A program made the position numbers and the translations under genes. From an uncultured Corynebacterium sp. (lineage in GTDB: Bacteria > Actinomycetota > Actinomycetes > Mycobacteriales > Mycobacteriaceae), in assembly GCF_946222835.1 (NCBI RefSeq), contig NZ_CAMIHD010000013.1:1-64000 (forward strand): a stretch of 64,000 nt of DNA, read 5' to 3'. Below the pieces are notes generated by a model. The model searched no databases. It worked only from the letters and a program-made list of their open reading frames with translations, and was not told the DNA's origin. Shown in pieces: positions 17,470 to 26,147 of the stretch. Every line of letters starts with the position of its first letter. Within the stretch, counting starts at the first letter, position 1.

Positions 17470-19119
17470 ATGGAGACCGCTGAATCCGTATTGAGGCTTG
17501 ATGCCTCTTGGGTGGACTACTTTTTGGTAGCCATCTACTTCCTCTTCGTTCTAGGTATCGGCTGGGCCGCCAAGGCCAGGGTGTCTAGTTCCATTGACTT
17601 CTTCCTCTCCGGCCGGGGATTGCCCGCCTGGGTGACCGGACTGGCCTTCGTTTCGGCCAACCTAGGCGCGGTGGAAATCATCGGTATGTCCGCCAATGGT
17701 GTGGAGTATGGCTTCCAAACCATGCACTACTTCTGGATTGGTGCCATCCCGGCCATGGTCTTTTTGGGCATTGTGATGATGCCGTTCTACTACGGCTCCA
17801 AGGTGCGCTCGGTGCCGGAGTTTATGCGCAAGCGTTTTGGCAACGCTGCGCACTTGGTCAACGCGATTTCCTTTGCCGTGGCCCAGCTGCTCATTGCGGG
17901 TGTGAACCTGTACCTGCTGGCCACCATTGTAGAGGCCCTATTGGGCTGGCAGATGTGGGTATCGCTTCTGGTCGCCGGCCTTATTGTGCTGTCCTATATC
18001 ACCCTGGGTGGGCTCTCGGCCGCTATCTATAACGAGGTGCTGCAGTTCTTCGTCATCATTGCCGCGCTTGCCCCGCTAACCATCATTGGTTTGAACCGCG
18101 TGGGCGGCTGGAGCGGGCTGAAAGACGCCGTGGCTAATGACTCTCACTTCCACACCTGGCCGGGCACGGACATCTCCGGCTTCGAAAACCCGGTGTGGTC
18201 CGTCATCGGCATCGTCCTGGGCCTAGGTTTTGTGCTCTCCTTCGGCTACTGGACCACTAACTTCGTGGAAGTTCAGCGCGCCATGGCCTCGGATTCCATT
18301 TCCGCGGCTCGCAAGACCCCGATCATCGGTGCCTTCCCCAAGATGTTCGTGCCCTTCCTGGTAGTCATTCCGGGCATGGTTGCTTCCGTATCCGTGGCTG
18401 ACTTGATGGAGGAGCGCGCCGAGCCGAACGACGCCATCCTGTTGCTCATGCGCGACCTTTTGCCTAATGGCCTGCTAGGCGTGGCAATTGCCGGTCTCTT
18501 GGCCTCCTTCATGGCCGGCATGGCGGCTAATATCTCGGCCTTTAATACCGTCATTTCCTATGACATCTGGCAGACCTACGTAGTCAAGGACCGCGAGGAT
18601 GACTACTACCTGAAGTTCGGCCGCATCGCCACGATTATCGCTACCGCTATTGCCATCTTCACCGCGCTTTTGGCACAGAACTTTGGCAATATCATGGACT
18701 ACCTGCAGACCCTGTTTGGCTTCTTCAATGCGCCGCTATTTGCCACCTTCATCCTGGGCATGTTCTGGAAGCGCATGACCCCGCACGCTGGTTGGTCCGG
18801 ACTGGTAGCCGGTACAGCGTCCGCCATTGCCTTTTGGTACGTCGCCTCTTTCACGGATCTCATCAACCTGCCGGGCCAGGGCACTGCCTTCGTAGCGGCC
18901 GGTGTGGCCTTTGTTGTAGATATCCTCGTCTCCATCGTGGTCACCCTATTTACCCAACCCAAGCCGGATAGCGAGCTGGTTGGTTTCGTTTCCTCCGTAA
19001 CCCCCAAGGACCACTTCGAGGACTACACCGAAAAGTCCTTGCCGTGGTATCAGCAGACCGTCCCGCTGGGCATCATCTGCTTAGTTATCGCCGTAGCCCT
19101 CAACGTCATCTTCGCTTAA
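17470..19119 (+). CDS. sodium:solute symporter, probably galactose/glucose
   Basis: A 549-residue member of the solute:sodium symporter (SSS) family with about 14 hydrophobic segments. SGLT-like marks are SSIDFFLSGRGLPAWVTG, SANLGAVEIIGMS, and SFGYWTTNFVEVQRAMAS, which matches the sugar-transporting branch (W-TN-V-VQR). It lies between galM and galT, so the most likely substrate is galactose. A small membrane protein gene follows ten bases later and may be an accessory subunit. Substrate specificity is inferred from context only. Confidence 0.88.
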   Translation: METAESVLRLDASWVDYFLVAIYFLFVLGIGWAAKARVSSSIDFFLSGRGLPAWVTGLAFVSANLGAVEIIGMSANGVEYGFQTMHYFWIGAIPAMVFLGIVMMPFYYGSKVRSVPEFMRKRFGNAAHLVNAISFAVAQLLIAGVNLYLLATIVEALLGWQMWVSLLVAGLIVLSYITLGGLSAAIYNEVLQFFVIIAALAPLTIIGLNRVGGWSGLKDAVANDSHFHTWPGTDISGFENPVWSVIGIVLGLGFVLSFGYWTTNFVEVQRAMASDSISAARKTPIIGAFPKMFVPFLVVIPGMVASVSVADLMEERAEPNDAILLLMRDLLPNGLLGVAIAGLLASFMAGMAANISAFNTVISYDIWQTYVVKDREDDYYLKFGRIATIIATAIAIFTALLAQNFGNIMDYLQTLFGFFNAPLFATFILGMFWKRMTPHAGWSGLVAGTASAIAFWYVASFTDLINLPGQGTAFVAAGVAFVVDILVSIVVTLFTQPKPDSELVGFVSSVTPKDHFEDYTEKSLPWYQQTVPLGIICLVIAVALNVIFA

Positions 19120-19129
19120 GGAGTCCACT

Positions 19130-19372
19130 ATGTCTGAGAAAAAGCGCGCCGGCGCATTCGACCTGCGCAATGTCATCGCCGCACTCCTCGGCCTCTACGG
19201 CCTCATTTTGCTCGGCTGCTATTTCTTCCTCGACCCAGGCATCAACCCAGATACCGGGCAGGCCAAAAACGTCAGCGATAATCTATGGGCAAGCCTTGCT
19301 TTATTGGCCGTGGCCGCCGCCTTTGTGTTGTGGGCACGCCTAAAGCCCATCACCATCCCAGGAGAAGACTAA
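19130..19372 (+). CDS. small membrane protein beside the symporter
   Basis: An 80-residue protein with two hydrophobic segments (about 15-33 and 48-66) linked by DPGINPDTGQAKNVSDN, a short extracellular or cytoplasmic loop. It sits between the SSS symporter and galT and ends in a TAATG overlap with galT. Small two-helix proteins next to SSS genes are common in actinobacteria and are probably partner subunits, but no function is established for this one. Confidence 0.75.
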   Translation: MSEKKRAGAFDLRNVIAALLGLYGLILLGCYFFLDPGINPDTGQAKNVSDNLWASLALLAVAAAFVLWARLKPITIPGED

Positions 19373-20466
19373 TGGTTGAGATTACCTCCGCCACGCTTGC
19401 CGACGGCCGCGAGATCCTCTACTTCGACGACCAGCCCCACCCCGACCGCGTGCTTGTCGACGCCCGCGATATCCCCACCGTCGCCCCCGTCTCCGAAATG
19501 CGCCGGGATCCCCTGACGGGAGACTGGGTGGCCTTTGCTGCCCACCGCATGAACCGAACCTTCCTGCCACCGGCGAACGAGAACCCGCTAGCGCCCTCGC
19601 GCGAAGGCCAACTGCCCACGGAGATCCCCAGCCCCAGCTATGACGTGGTGGTCTTTGAAAACCGCTTCCCGTCTTTTGCTACCGCTGCAGACATCGAGCA
19701 CCCAGAGGATAATAATCTGCTCGGCATGGTGCCACGCCTTCCCGCGCGCGCCCGGTGCGAGGTGGTCTGTTTCACCGAGGACCCTGCCCTCTCTTTTAAG
19801 GATCTGCCCGAATCCCGAATTCGTACTGTTATCGAGGCCTGGGCCCACCGCACCGCCGCCCTGTCTGAGATTGACGGTGTGCAGCAGGTCTTCCCCTTTG
19901 AAAACCGCGGCGAAGAGATTGGCGTGACCCTCCAGCACCCGCACGGCCAGATCTATTCCTATCCATTCCTCTCACCGCGCCTGCGCTCCATTGTGGATTC
20001 CACCCGGGCCTATGACGGCGATCTCTTTCAGGATCTCCTCGATCGTGAGCGCGCTGCCGGCACCCGCATTATTGCTGAGACCGAGCACTTCATCGTCTTT
20101 GTTCCCGCCGCCGCCAAATGGCCGCTGGAAGCCATGGTTCTGCCCAACTCTGAGGTGCCTGATTTCGCAGCGCTTACCGACTCCCAACGTGCCGACCTCG
20201 CGCCTCTGCTTAAAAAGCTGTACTCCGCGGTGGACCGCTTCTTTGATGGCGTGGACAAGACCCCCTATATCGCCGGCTGGACCCAGGCACCGGTGGACAA
20301 GGCACTGCGCCCCGGCATCCGCATGCACCTGCAGCTTTTCTCCCTCATGCGTTCGCCCGGCCGCATGAAATACCTCGCTGGCTCCGAGTCTTCGCAGGCG
20401 GTGTGGATCAATGACACCACCCCGGAGCGCATCGCCGCCCGCTTCAAGGAGATCTGGGATGCTTAA
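19372..20466 (+). CDS. galT: galactose-1-phosphate uridylyltransferase
   Basis: A 364-residue GalT, which exchanges UMP between UDP-glucose and galactose 1-phosphate. Visible are MRRDPLTGDWVAFAAHRMNR near the N-terminus, DVVVFENRFPSF, and the active-site HPHGQIYSYPF (about residue 190) whose second His carries the UMP. The start is the ATG in the TAATG overlap with the small membrane gene; the open frame extends to 19285 but the upstream residues are not GalT-like. It overlaps galK by eight bases. galE is not in the window, so the epimerase must be elsewhere. Confidence 0.94.
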   Translation: MVEITSATLADGREILYFDDQPHPDRVLVDARDIPTVAPVSEMRRDPLTGDWVAFAAHRMNRTFLPPANENPLAPSREGQLPTEIPSPSYDVVVFENRFPSFATAADIEHPEDNNLLGMVPRLPARARCEVVCFTEDPALSFKDLPESRIRTVIEAWAHRTAALSEIDGVQQVFPFENRGEEIGVTLQHPHGQIYSYPFLSPRLRSIVDSTRAYDGDLFQDLLDRERAAGTRIIAETEHFIVFVPAAAKWPLEAMVLPNSEVPDFAALTDSQRADLAPLLKKLYSAVDRFFDGVDKTPYIAGWTQAPVDKALRPGIRMHLQLFSLMRSPGRMKYLAGSESSQAVWINDTTPERIAARFKEIWDA

Positions 20467-21658
20467 GTGGATTGACACCCGCAGCGAGAAGGAGCTTGCT
20501 ACCGCTGCGCGCGCCCACTTCGCCTCTGCCTTCCCGGATGCGCCCGAGCCCGCCGGCGTGTGGGCCGCTCCCGGCCGAGTGAACCTCATCGGCGAGCATA
20601 TCGATTACGCTGGCGGCGCCTCCATTCCCTTCGCACTGGAGCAAAATACCGCCGTTGCTGTCGCGCCCCGCAGCGATGACCTTATCCGCATAGCTTCCGA
20701 GTATGACGGCTCCATCGCCCATGCGGAGGTTCCGCTCGCCGATATCCGTCCGGGCCATCCTGCCGATTGGTCCGGTTACGTCGCCGGCACCATCTGGGCA
20801 GCCACCGCGGCGGGTGCGCTGCACTGCACCGGACTCGACATTGCCATCGTCTCCGATGTCCCGGTTGGCTCTGGTCTGTCCAGCTCCGCCGCTCTGGAGT
20901 GCTCTGTGGCCGTGGCCTCCTACGAGCTCTCCCACGGCCATGCTCCCGATGACGCTGCTCGCGGTGAGCTGGCGCAAGCCTGTATCCGCGCCGAAAACGA
21001 GGTGGTCGGCGCTTCTACCGGCGGCTTAGACCAAAATGCCAGCCTCTTCGGCCAGCGCGGCAAAGCCCTCTTTTTGGATTTTTCCACCGGCACCGTCGAG
21101 CGCGTGCCTTTCAATATCGAGGCCCAAGACATGGTGTTGCTCATCGCGGACACCAATGCCCCGCACACGCTTTCCGACGGCCAATACGCCTCCCGACGCG
21201 GCATCATCGACGCCGTCCAATCTGCCGCCGGTTACTCCATCCGCGAGATCCCGAATGCCGTGGACTTTGCCGCCACCGTCGATCCCGCCGAGTCCGAACT
21301 CTACCGACGCCGCGTACGCCACGTGGTGGAAGAAACCAACCGCACCTTAGACGCCGCTACCGCGCTGGCAGCTTCCGATATGGATACATTCCGCCGCCTT
21401 ATGCGCGAGAGCCATATCTCCCTGCGCGGCCTTTATGAGGCCACCACTCCGGAGCTCGACTCCGCTTTTACCGCGGCTGGCGAGCTGGGCGCTCGCATGA
21501 CCGGTGGCGGTTTCGGCGGCGCGGTTATCGCGCTCATCCCGCACTCCTCCGTCGAGTCCACCGCGCAGGCCATTCATGATGCTGCGGTTTCCCGCAGCTT
21601 CCCGGAGCCCACCTTTTTGGTCGCGCGTCCGGGTGAAGGGGCGCGGCGCCTGTCCTGA
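20459..21658 (+). CDS. galK: galactokinase
   Basis: A 399-residue GHMP kinase that phosphorylates galactose at C1. The galactokinase signature GRVNLIGEHIDYAGG (about 38-52), the ATP-binding loop PVGSGLSSSAALE, and the third motif RMTGGGFGGAVIAL are intact. The ATG lies inside the 3' end of galT, eight bases before its stop, so the two are coupled. It is the last gene of the operon. Confidence 0.95.
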   Translation: MLKWIDTRSEKELATAARAHFASAFPDAPEPAGVWAAPGRVNLIGEHIDYAGGASIPFALEQNTAVAVAPRSDDLIRIASEYDGSIAHAEVPLADIRPGHPADWSGYVAGTIWAATAAGALHCTGLDIAIVSDVPVGSGLSSSAALECSVAVASYELSHGHAPDDAARGELAQACIRAENEVVGASTGGLDQNASLFGQRGKALFLDFSTGTVERVPFNIEAQDMVLLIADTNAPHTLSDGQYASRRGIIDAVQSAAGYSIREIPNAVDFAATVDPAESELYRRRVRHVVEETNRTLDAATALAASDMDTFRRLMRESHISLRGLYEATTPELDSAFTAAGELGARMTGGGFGGAVIALIPHSSVESTAQAIHDAAVSRSFPEPTFLVARPGEGARRLS

Positions 21659-21721
21659 CTCCGCGGCCCGGCTCGGCTTAGCCGCGACCCTCCCAGCGCG
21701 CCTCTTGTCGTTGGGTCCATA

Positions 21722-21797
21722 CTGATCAGGCTGATCTGAAGGCCGGGCCGCCTCAGATCGGCCTTAACTCCCTCAATTCGGCCTGATCAGATCAGCC
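21722..21797. repeat. GATC-rich inverted repeat, left of RNase H-like gene
   Basis: CTGATCAGGC (21722-21731) pairs with GCCTGATCAG (21781-21790), and GGCTGATCTGA (21729-21739) pairs with TCAGATCAGCC (21787-21797), giving two alternative overlapping hairpins. CTCAATTCGGCCTGATCA (21772-21789) recurs with one mismatch at 22996-23013, on the other side of the gene. No plausible coding sequence lies here. Confidence 0.75.
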
Positions 21798-21818
21798 CCA
21801 AAGCCCTAAGCGTTTGGG

Positions 21819-22862
21819 TCACAACGCCAAGAGAGCTTTCTGGATCCCCTCGCGCAGAGTCTCGCGAGACTGCTTCATCGGATGCGCAATCGCGCGCAAC
21901 CCCATGTACGCAATCTGGTCGGCCGCCCGATTCAGCGGATCACCCGCATGCCCAAGTACACGGCGAATGTCGACCTCGCATTGGCCTTGGATATCGCCCC
22001 AAGCTTGCTGGAATCGGGACCGTGCACCCGAAGACACCCCTCGCCACGTGCGCCCCGGCCGCGATGCTTTAGAGCCGCGCTTATGCACAATCTGCTCGAC
22101 CGCCTCCAAAGCGGCTACGGAATCGGACTCAATAACCGCCTTGCGCGCACCCACCTTGAGCAGGTATTTCAGCGCTAGCGTCAGTGCTTCGAGCTCGAGC
22201 TCATCCGTGCTCGCCTTGGTTTCTCGGGTTCGTAACCGGTAGTCGCCGTTGCCCGCAACGAAGCACATCGACCCCTTGAATACGGTATCCGAGGAAGCGT
22301 CGGTGGCTATACGAACCACGTCGCCCTTGGACCATGAGGAGGCGAGCGAGAAGTTCGGCCACCAGTGTGCTTTCGGCGTCTCTACCTGTGCCGCTTGCTT
22401 CTTTTTCGGTGCCTCACCCATCTTGCGCGCCTTCCGCGCGGTAAGGCCGGCTTGTTTTCGGCGCACGGAGCTCGCGCTCTTCGAAGCCCTATTTTCTTCC
22501 GCAAAGCTTCCCGTCACCGTGAAACCGTCTGCCGTGAGTGCCGCTCGCAACGCATTCTGCCTACGACCAGTGACAATCCACACCCGTCCGTCGAGTCCCT
22601 TGAGTGCGCGTTTGACCTCCCGTACGGCGATATCGACGATATCGCCCTTCTTAGTCTGGCCGCGGCGCACAAAACGCGTCTGCTTAGTATTGACCGCGAT
22701 GACCCAGCCTTCGATGGTGCCGTTGGGGGCGGAATCCCAACGCTCGTCCCAGAGCGCGACCGCAACATGGATTGGTGCCGAGACCATGTCCGAGGTGATC
22801 TTGCGGGTACCGTAGGTTCGCGATTGCGTACCGGTAAGTTCTGAGAGCTCGATGGGTTCCAT
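21819..22862 (-). CDS. two-part protein with C-terminal RNase HI-like domain
   Basis: A 347-residue protein. Residues about 183-325 form an RNase HI fold with the full catalytic set: Asp188 (IATDASSD), Glu225 (ELELEALTLAL), Asp247 (IESDSVAAL) and Asp315 (GHAGDPLNRAADQIA). Residues 30-120 (VAVALWDERWDS to ADGFTVTG) may be a second, degenerate RNase H-like or nucleotide-binding unit; I do not recognise it. A Lys/Arg-rich linker (127-165) joins the two and could bind nucleic acid. It should cleave RNA in RNA-DNA hybrids, but this size and layout differ from housekeeping RnhA. It stands alone between two GATC-rich inverted repeats, with its start just inside the right-hand one. Confidence 0.8.
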   Translation of the reverse strand: MEPIELSELTGTQSRTYGTRKITSDMVSAPIHVAVALWDERWDSAPNGTIEGWVIAVNTKQTRFVRRGQTKKGDIVDIAVREVKRALKGLDGRVWIVTGRRQNALRAALTADGFTVTGSFAEENRASKSASSVRRKQAGLTARKARKMGEAPKKKQAAQVETPKAHWWPNFSLASSWSKGDVVRIATDASSDTVFKGSMCFVAGNGDYRLRTRETKASTDELELEALTLALKYLLKVGARKAVIESDSVAALEAVEQIVHKRGSKASRPGRTWRGVSSGARSRFQQAWGDIQGQCEVDIRRVLGHAGDPLNRAADQIAYMGLRAIAHPMKQSRETLREGIQKALLAL

Positions 22863-22934
22863 TATCTCTAGTAAAGCACGGTTAACCGCGCTGCTGAATT
22901 ATCCCCCCACACCACCGCATTGAACTACTTCCCC

Positions 22935-23025
22935 TTAGGTCGAATGTGATCGAGCCGATCTGAGCACAACTCGCCCTCAACTCAGCCTCAACGCTCTCAA
23001 TTCGGCCCGATCACCTTGGACCTAA
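22935..23025. repeat. GATC-rich inverted repeat, right of RNase H-like gene
   Basis: A long bulged palindrome: TTAGGTC (22935-22941)/GACCTAA (23019-23025), GTGATCG (22946-22952)/CGATCAC (23008-23014), GCCGA (22954-22958)/TCGGC (23002-23006). The loop is rich in CTCAAC. It shares the 18-base CTCAATTCGG block with the left-hand element. It lies in the 250-base space between the divergent RNase H-like gene and the DUF559 gene. Confidence 0.75.
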
Positions 23026-23114
23026 AATTCCGCCTCTCACTTAAGGTCCTCGGGAATTCACCTTCCTGAGCCCCATGACGCGTGCTCCGTCCCTCCAGCA
23101 GTGAAGATGAAACC

Positions 23115-24017
23115 ATGATTACAGATCACTTCATCAACCTTCGTTACGCCGGAGCCGAAAGTCCGCATCACTTAGCCCTCCAGTGCGGTGAGCTCACCCA
23201 GATAGCGCCCTGGGTCGCCGTTCCCACGGCCACCTGGAGGCAATGGGTGCGCCATAAACAACAATTCGCCAAAGTAGTCGCTGCCGGGTGGAACACCCAC
23301 CGCGCCGTCCTCATCAGTAAATCGGCCGCGCGGCTGTGGGGAATGTGGGTAATTTCCAGGAAAGGGGAGGAAGTGGAGTTAGCGGTGCCTTCGGGAAGCG
23401 TTCCCCCACGCAGGCTCACCGCGAAGGGCTATCGGTACCGCCGGGTAAAGACCCTCCAGGAATCCACGGTGACGGTAGCAGGTGTGCGCACCACGCATCC
23501 CGCCCGCACCTGCCTAGAAATCGCCCGGCTACACGGCTTCCCAGATGGCCTGGTAGCTACCGATTCTGCTCTCAGGCAACACGGCGTCACCACCTATGAC
23601 TTGCGCGAAGAACTGGCAAGAATGCAGCGCACTAGGGGACAAGCAGCCATGCGTAAGGTTATCGAGCACGCGTATGGCGGATCGGAATCGCCCTATGAGT
23701 CCTATCTGCGAGCCCTCATTATCGAGCGTTTCCCGCAGGTGAAAATTGAGCCGCAGAAACCGCTGCTCGGGAAGTATCGGGCGGATCTCTGTCTCGATGG
23801 CTGGCTGGTGGTCGAGGTCGATGGCGATGCCAAATATGACGGTACCTACGGCAAGGAGCCCGCCCACGTGGTCAAGCAGCAGATAACAAGGCAGCGAGCG
23901 CTAGAAAACCGCGGATACGTGGTGCTGCGCTTTGGTTCCAGCGAGGTGAAAGCGTCGGACGAGGCATTGCGGATAATCGCTAGCCACTTGGGAAAACGCG
24001 GCAGGAAAGTAGCCTAG
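23115..24017 (+). CDS. DUF559-type nuclease-like protein
   Basis: A 300-residue protein of a widespread actinobacterial family. The C-terminal part (about 190-290) is a Vsr/DUF559-like restriction-endonuclease fold: SPYESYLRALI, GKYRADLCLDGWLVVEVDGDAKYDG with the Asp and Glu-x-Asp positions of a PD-(D/E)XK site, then KQQITRQRALENRGYVVLRF. The N-terminal part resembles the winged-helix region of AbiEi-like proteins (HRAVLISKSAARLWG). The ATG at 23115 is chosen over an upstream start at 23082 because family members begin near this point. The ribosome site is weak. The function of the family is not established. Confidence 0.75.
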   Translation: MITDHFINLRYAGAESPHHLALQCGELTQIAPWVAVPTATWRQWVRHKQQFAKVVAAGWNTHRAVLISKSAARLWGMWVISRKGEEVELAVPSGSVPPRRLTAKGYRYRRVKTLQESTVTVAGVRTTHPARTCLEIARLHGFPDGLVATDSALRQHGVTTYDLREELARMQRTRGQAAMRKVIEHAYGGSESPYESYLRALIIERFPQVKIEPQKPLLGKYRADLCLDGWLVVEVDGDAKYDGTYGKEPAHVVKQQITRQRALENRGYVVLRFGSSEVKASDEALRIIASHLGKRGRKVA

Positions 24018-24050
24018 ATCACCCCCGCGTCACCCCACAATACATAAATG

Positions 24051-24061
24051 TTGTTGAACAA
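24051..24061. promoter_or_regulatory. GntR/FadR-type operator upstream of the NRAMP-like gene
   Basis: TTGTTGAACAA is a perfect palindrome that fits the FadR-subfamily pattern TNGTNNNACNA. The identical 11 bases occur upstream of pxpA at 30963-30973, on the far side of the gntR gene, which points to common control. Confidence 0.75.
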
Positions 24062-24133
24062 AAGGCATAGCAACCTTTAAGATGATGCGCATCACAAATT
24101 TAATGCGACCTGCATCACGAAAGGTGAAATCTA

Positions 24134-25369
24134 GTGAGTGCTGAGACATCACACGCCACTCCGGCGCAGACGGGGGATAAGACCCCGCCAAAGGGCCTCG
24201 GCGCCATGGCCGGTGCCATGTTCCTCATGGCCACCTCCGCCATCGGTCCGGGATTTTTGACCCAGACCTCGGTTTTTACTGTGCAGATGGGGGCTTCTTT
24301 CGCATTTGCGATTATGCTTTCCATCCTCGTTGACATTGCCATCCAGCTCAATGTGTGGCGAGTGCTGTGTGTAAGCGGCATGCGCGCAAATACCTTGGGT
24401 AATACAGTACTTCCTGGCTTGGGCTGGGTTCTTGCCGTATTCGTCTTTATCGGCGGCGCGGTCTTCAATATTGGCAATATCGCCGGTTCGGGCCTCGGTA
24501 TCAACGCGATGCTGGGCATCGATGCGCGCATCGGCGGCGTCATCGCCGCAGCTATCGCCGTCTTTATCTTCCTCTCCCGCAAAGCCGGCATGGCACTTGA
24601 CCGCCTTGTTGCCGTGCTCGGTGCGGTCATGATCCTGCTCATGCTCTACGTCGCGGTGGTCAGCCAACCACCGGTAGGTGAAGCGCTGAAGAATACCGTC
24701 GCGCCGGGCGAGATTGACTTCTTCGTCATTACCACCATCATCGGTGGCACCGTCGGCGGCTATATCACTTTTGCCGGCGCGCACCGACTCATCGATTCTG
24801 GCCACACCGGCGTGGAAAACGTCAAGAACATTACCTATACCTCGGTCAGCGGCATCGTGGTAACCGGCATCATGCGCATGCTCCTCTTCCTGGCGGTGCT
24901 CGGCGTGGTAGCTACTGGGGTGGCGCTCTCGGATGACAACACCGCGGCCGATGCGTTCTACAATGCCGCCGGCGAGTTCGGCCTGCGTGCCTTCGGCGTA
25001 GTCCTCTTCGCTGCCGGCTTGTCCTCCGTTATCGGTGCCGCCTATACCTCGGTGTCCTTCGTGACCTCCCAGGAAACCTCGACGCGCACCCGCAATATCC
25101 TCACCATCGTCTTCATTGTGGTGTGCACGGTGGTCTTCGTAGCCATTAACTCCGCTCCGCAGAAGCTGCTCATCTTCGCTGGTGCCATCAACGGCCTTAT
25201 CTTGCCCATCGGCTTTGCCCTCGTGATGTGGGTGGCCTGGCGCCGCCGCGACCTATTGCATGGTTATAAGTACCCCAAGTGGCTTCTGGTCATTGGCGCC
25301 TTGGCGTGGGTACTGACCATCTTTATCGGTTTCAAGGCCTTTTCCGGCATCACCGAACTATGGGCTTAA
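24134..25369 (+). CDS. NRAMP-family transporter of the 5-oxoproline locus
   Basis: A 411-residue membrane protein with about 11 hydrophobic segments and NRAMP-like features: MATSAIGPGFLTQTSVF in the first helix, where classical metal transporters carry DPGN, so the metal-binding Asp and Asn are absent. This places it with the YcsG-like branch found beside pxp genes in Bacillus. Its substrate is unknown; 5-oxoproline, D-glutamate or a cation are options. It starts at GTG 24134 with AAAGGTG upstream. The DUF1445 gene overlaps its stop (TAATG), and a GntR-type palindrome lies about 75 bases upstream. Confidence 0.82.
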   Translation: MSAETSHATPAQTGDKTPPKGLGAMAGAMFLMATSAIGPGFLTQTSVFTVQMGASFAFAIMLSILVDIAIQLNVWRVLCVSGMRANTLGNTVLPGLGWVLAVFVFIGGAVFNIGNIAGSGLGINAMLGIDARIGGVIAAAIAVFIFLSRKAGMALDRLVAVLGAVMILLMLYVAVVSQPPVGEALKNTVAPGEIDFFVITTIIGGTVGGYITFAGAHRLIDSGHTGVENVKNITYTSVSGIVVTGIMRMLLFLAVLGVVATGVALSDDNTAADAFYNAAGEFGLRAFGVVLFAAGLSSVIGAAYTSVSFVTSQETSTRTRNILTIVFIVVCTVVFVAINSAPQKLLIFAGAINGLILPIGFALVMWVAWRRRDLLHGYKYPKWLLVIGALAWVLTIFIGFKAFSGITELWA

Positions 25370-26139
25370 TGCGGACCCCAGAGGAGGTGCGCGAGTATGC
25401 GCGCACCCATGAGATGGCCACCACCGCTGGGCACGCCCGTGGCTTTATGCAGGCTAACCTGTTAGCCGTGCCGCGGGAATATTCCTTTGATTTTCTGCTT
25501 TTTGCCCAGCGCAATCCCAAGCCGTGCCCAATTGTGGGCGTGCTGGAGGCTGGGCAGTACACCTCCGAGCTATTGCCAGGTGGGGACATTCGCACCGATA
25601 TCCCGGCCTACCGAGTCTTTGAAAAGGGCAAGCACATAGCCACGCTTGGCGACGCCACCTCGTACTACACCCCAGACATGGTCAGCTTTCTCATTGGCTG
25701 CTCCTTTACCTTTGAAACTGCACTGCAGGATAACGGTATAGAGGTTGCCCACATTGCCCAGCAGCGCAATGTCCCCATGTTCAAGACCTCGATTCCCACC
25801 ACCCCGGCCGGGGTCTTTTCCGGGCCCATGGTGGTGTCCATGCGGCCGATTCCGGCCGCACAAGTCTCCGATGCCGTACGCATTACCTCCCGCTACCCTT
25901 CGGTTCATGGCGCCCCGGTTCACGTGGGTGACCCTGCAGCTATTGGAATCGCGGACCTGTCTCAGCCAGATTTTGGTGAGCCGGTAGAGGTGCCAGACGG
26001 TTGCCTACCGGTCTTTTGGGCCTGTGGCGTGACCCCACAGGCTATCGTGATGGAATCCAAACCGAGCCTAGCTATTACGCACGCGCCGGGGCAGATGCTG
26101 GTTACCAACGCCCGCGACCAAGACTTCCTGATTCCTTAA
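25369..26139 (+). CDS. DUF1445 protein, D-glutamate cyclase/hydro-lyase family
   Basis: A 256-residue protein of the YcsI/DUF1445 family, annotated as putative hydro-lyase or D-glutamate cyclase. Marks are GFMQANLLAVPREYSFDFLLF, NPKPCPIVGVLE, GDIRTDIPAYRVF, FLIGCSFTFE, GPMVVSMRPIP and the C-terminal FWACGVTPQAIVMES with ITHAPGQML. D-glutamate cyclase forms 5-oxo-D-proline from D-glutamate, which links it to the PxpABC 5-oxoprolinase encoded 4 kb away. The start is the ATG of the TAATG overlap with the transporter gene. It ends nine bases from the convergent gntR gene. Confidence 0.82.
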   Translation: MRTPEEVREYARTHEMATTAGHARGFMQANLLAVPREYSFDFLLFAQRNPKPCPIVGVLEAGQYTSELLPGGDIRTDIPAYRVFEKGKHIATLGDATSYYTPDMVSFLIGCSFTFETALQDNGIEVAHIAQQRNVPMFKTSIPTTPAGVFSGPMVVSMRPIPAAQVSDAVRITSRYPSVHGAPVHVGDPAAIGIADLSQPDFGEPVEVPDGCLPVFWACGVTPQAIVMESKPSLAITHAPGQMLVTNARDQDFLIP

Positions 26140-26147
26140 CCGTCTAG

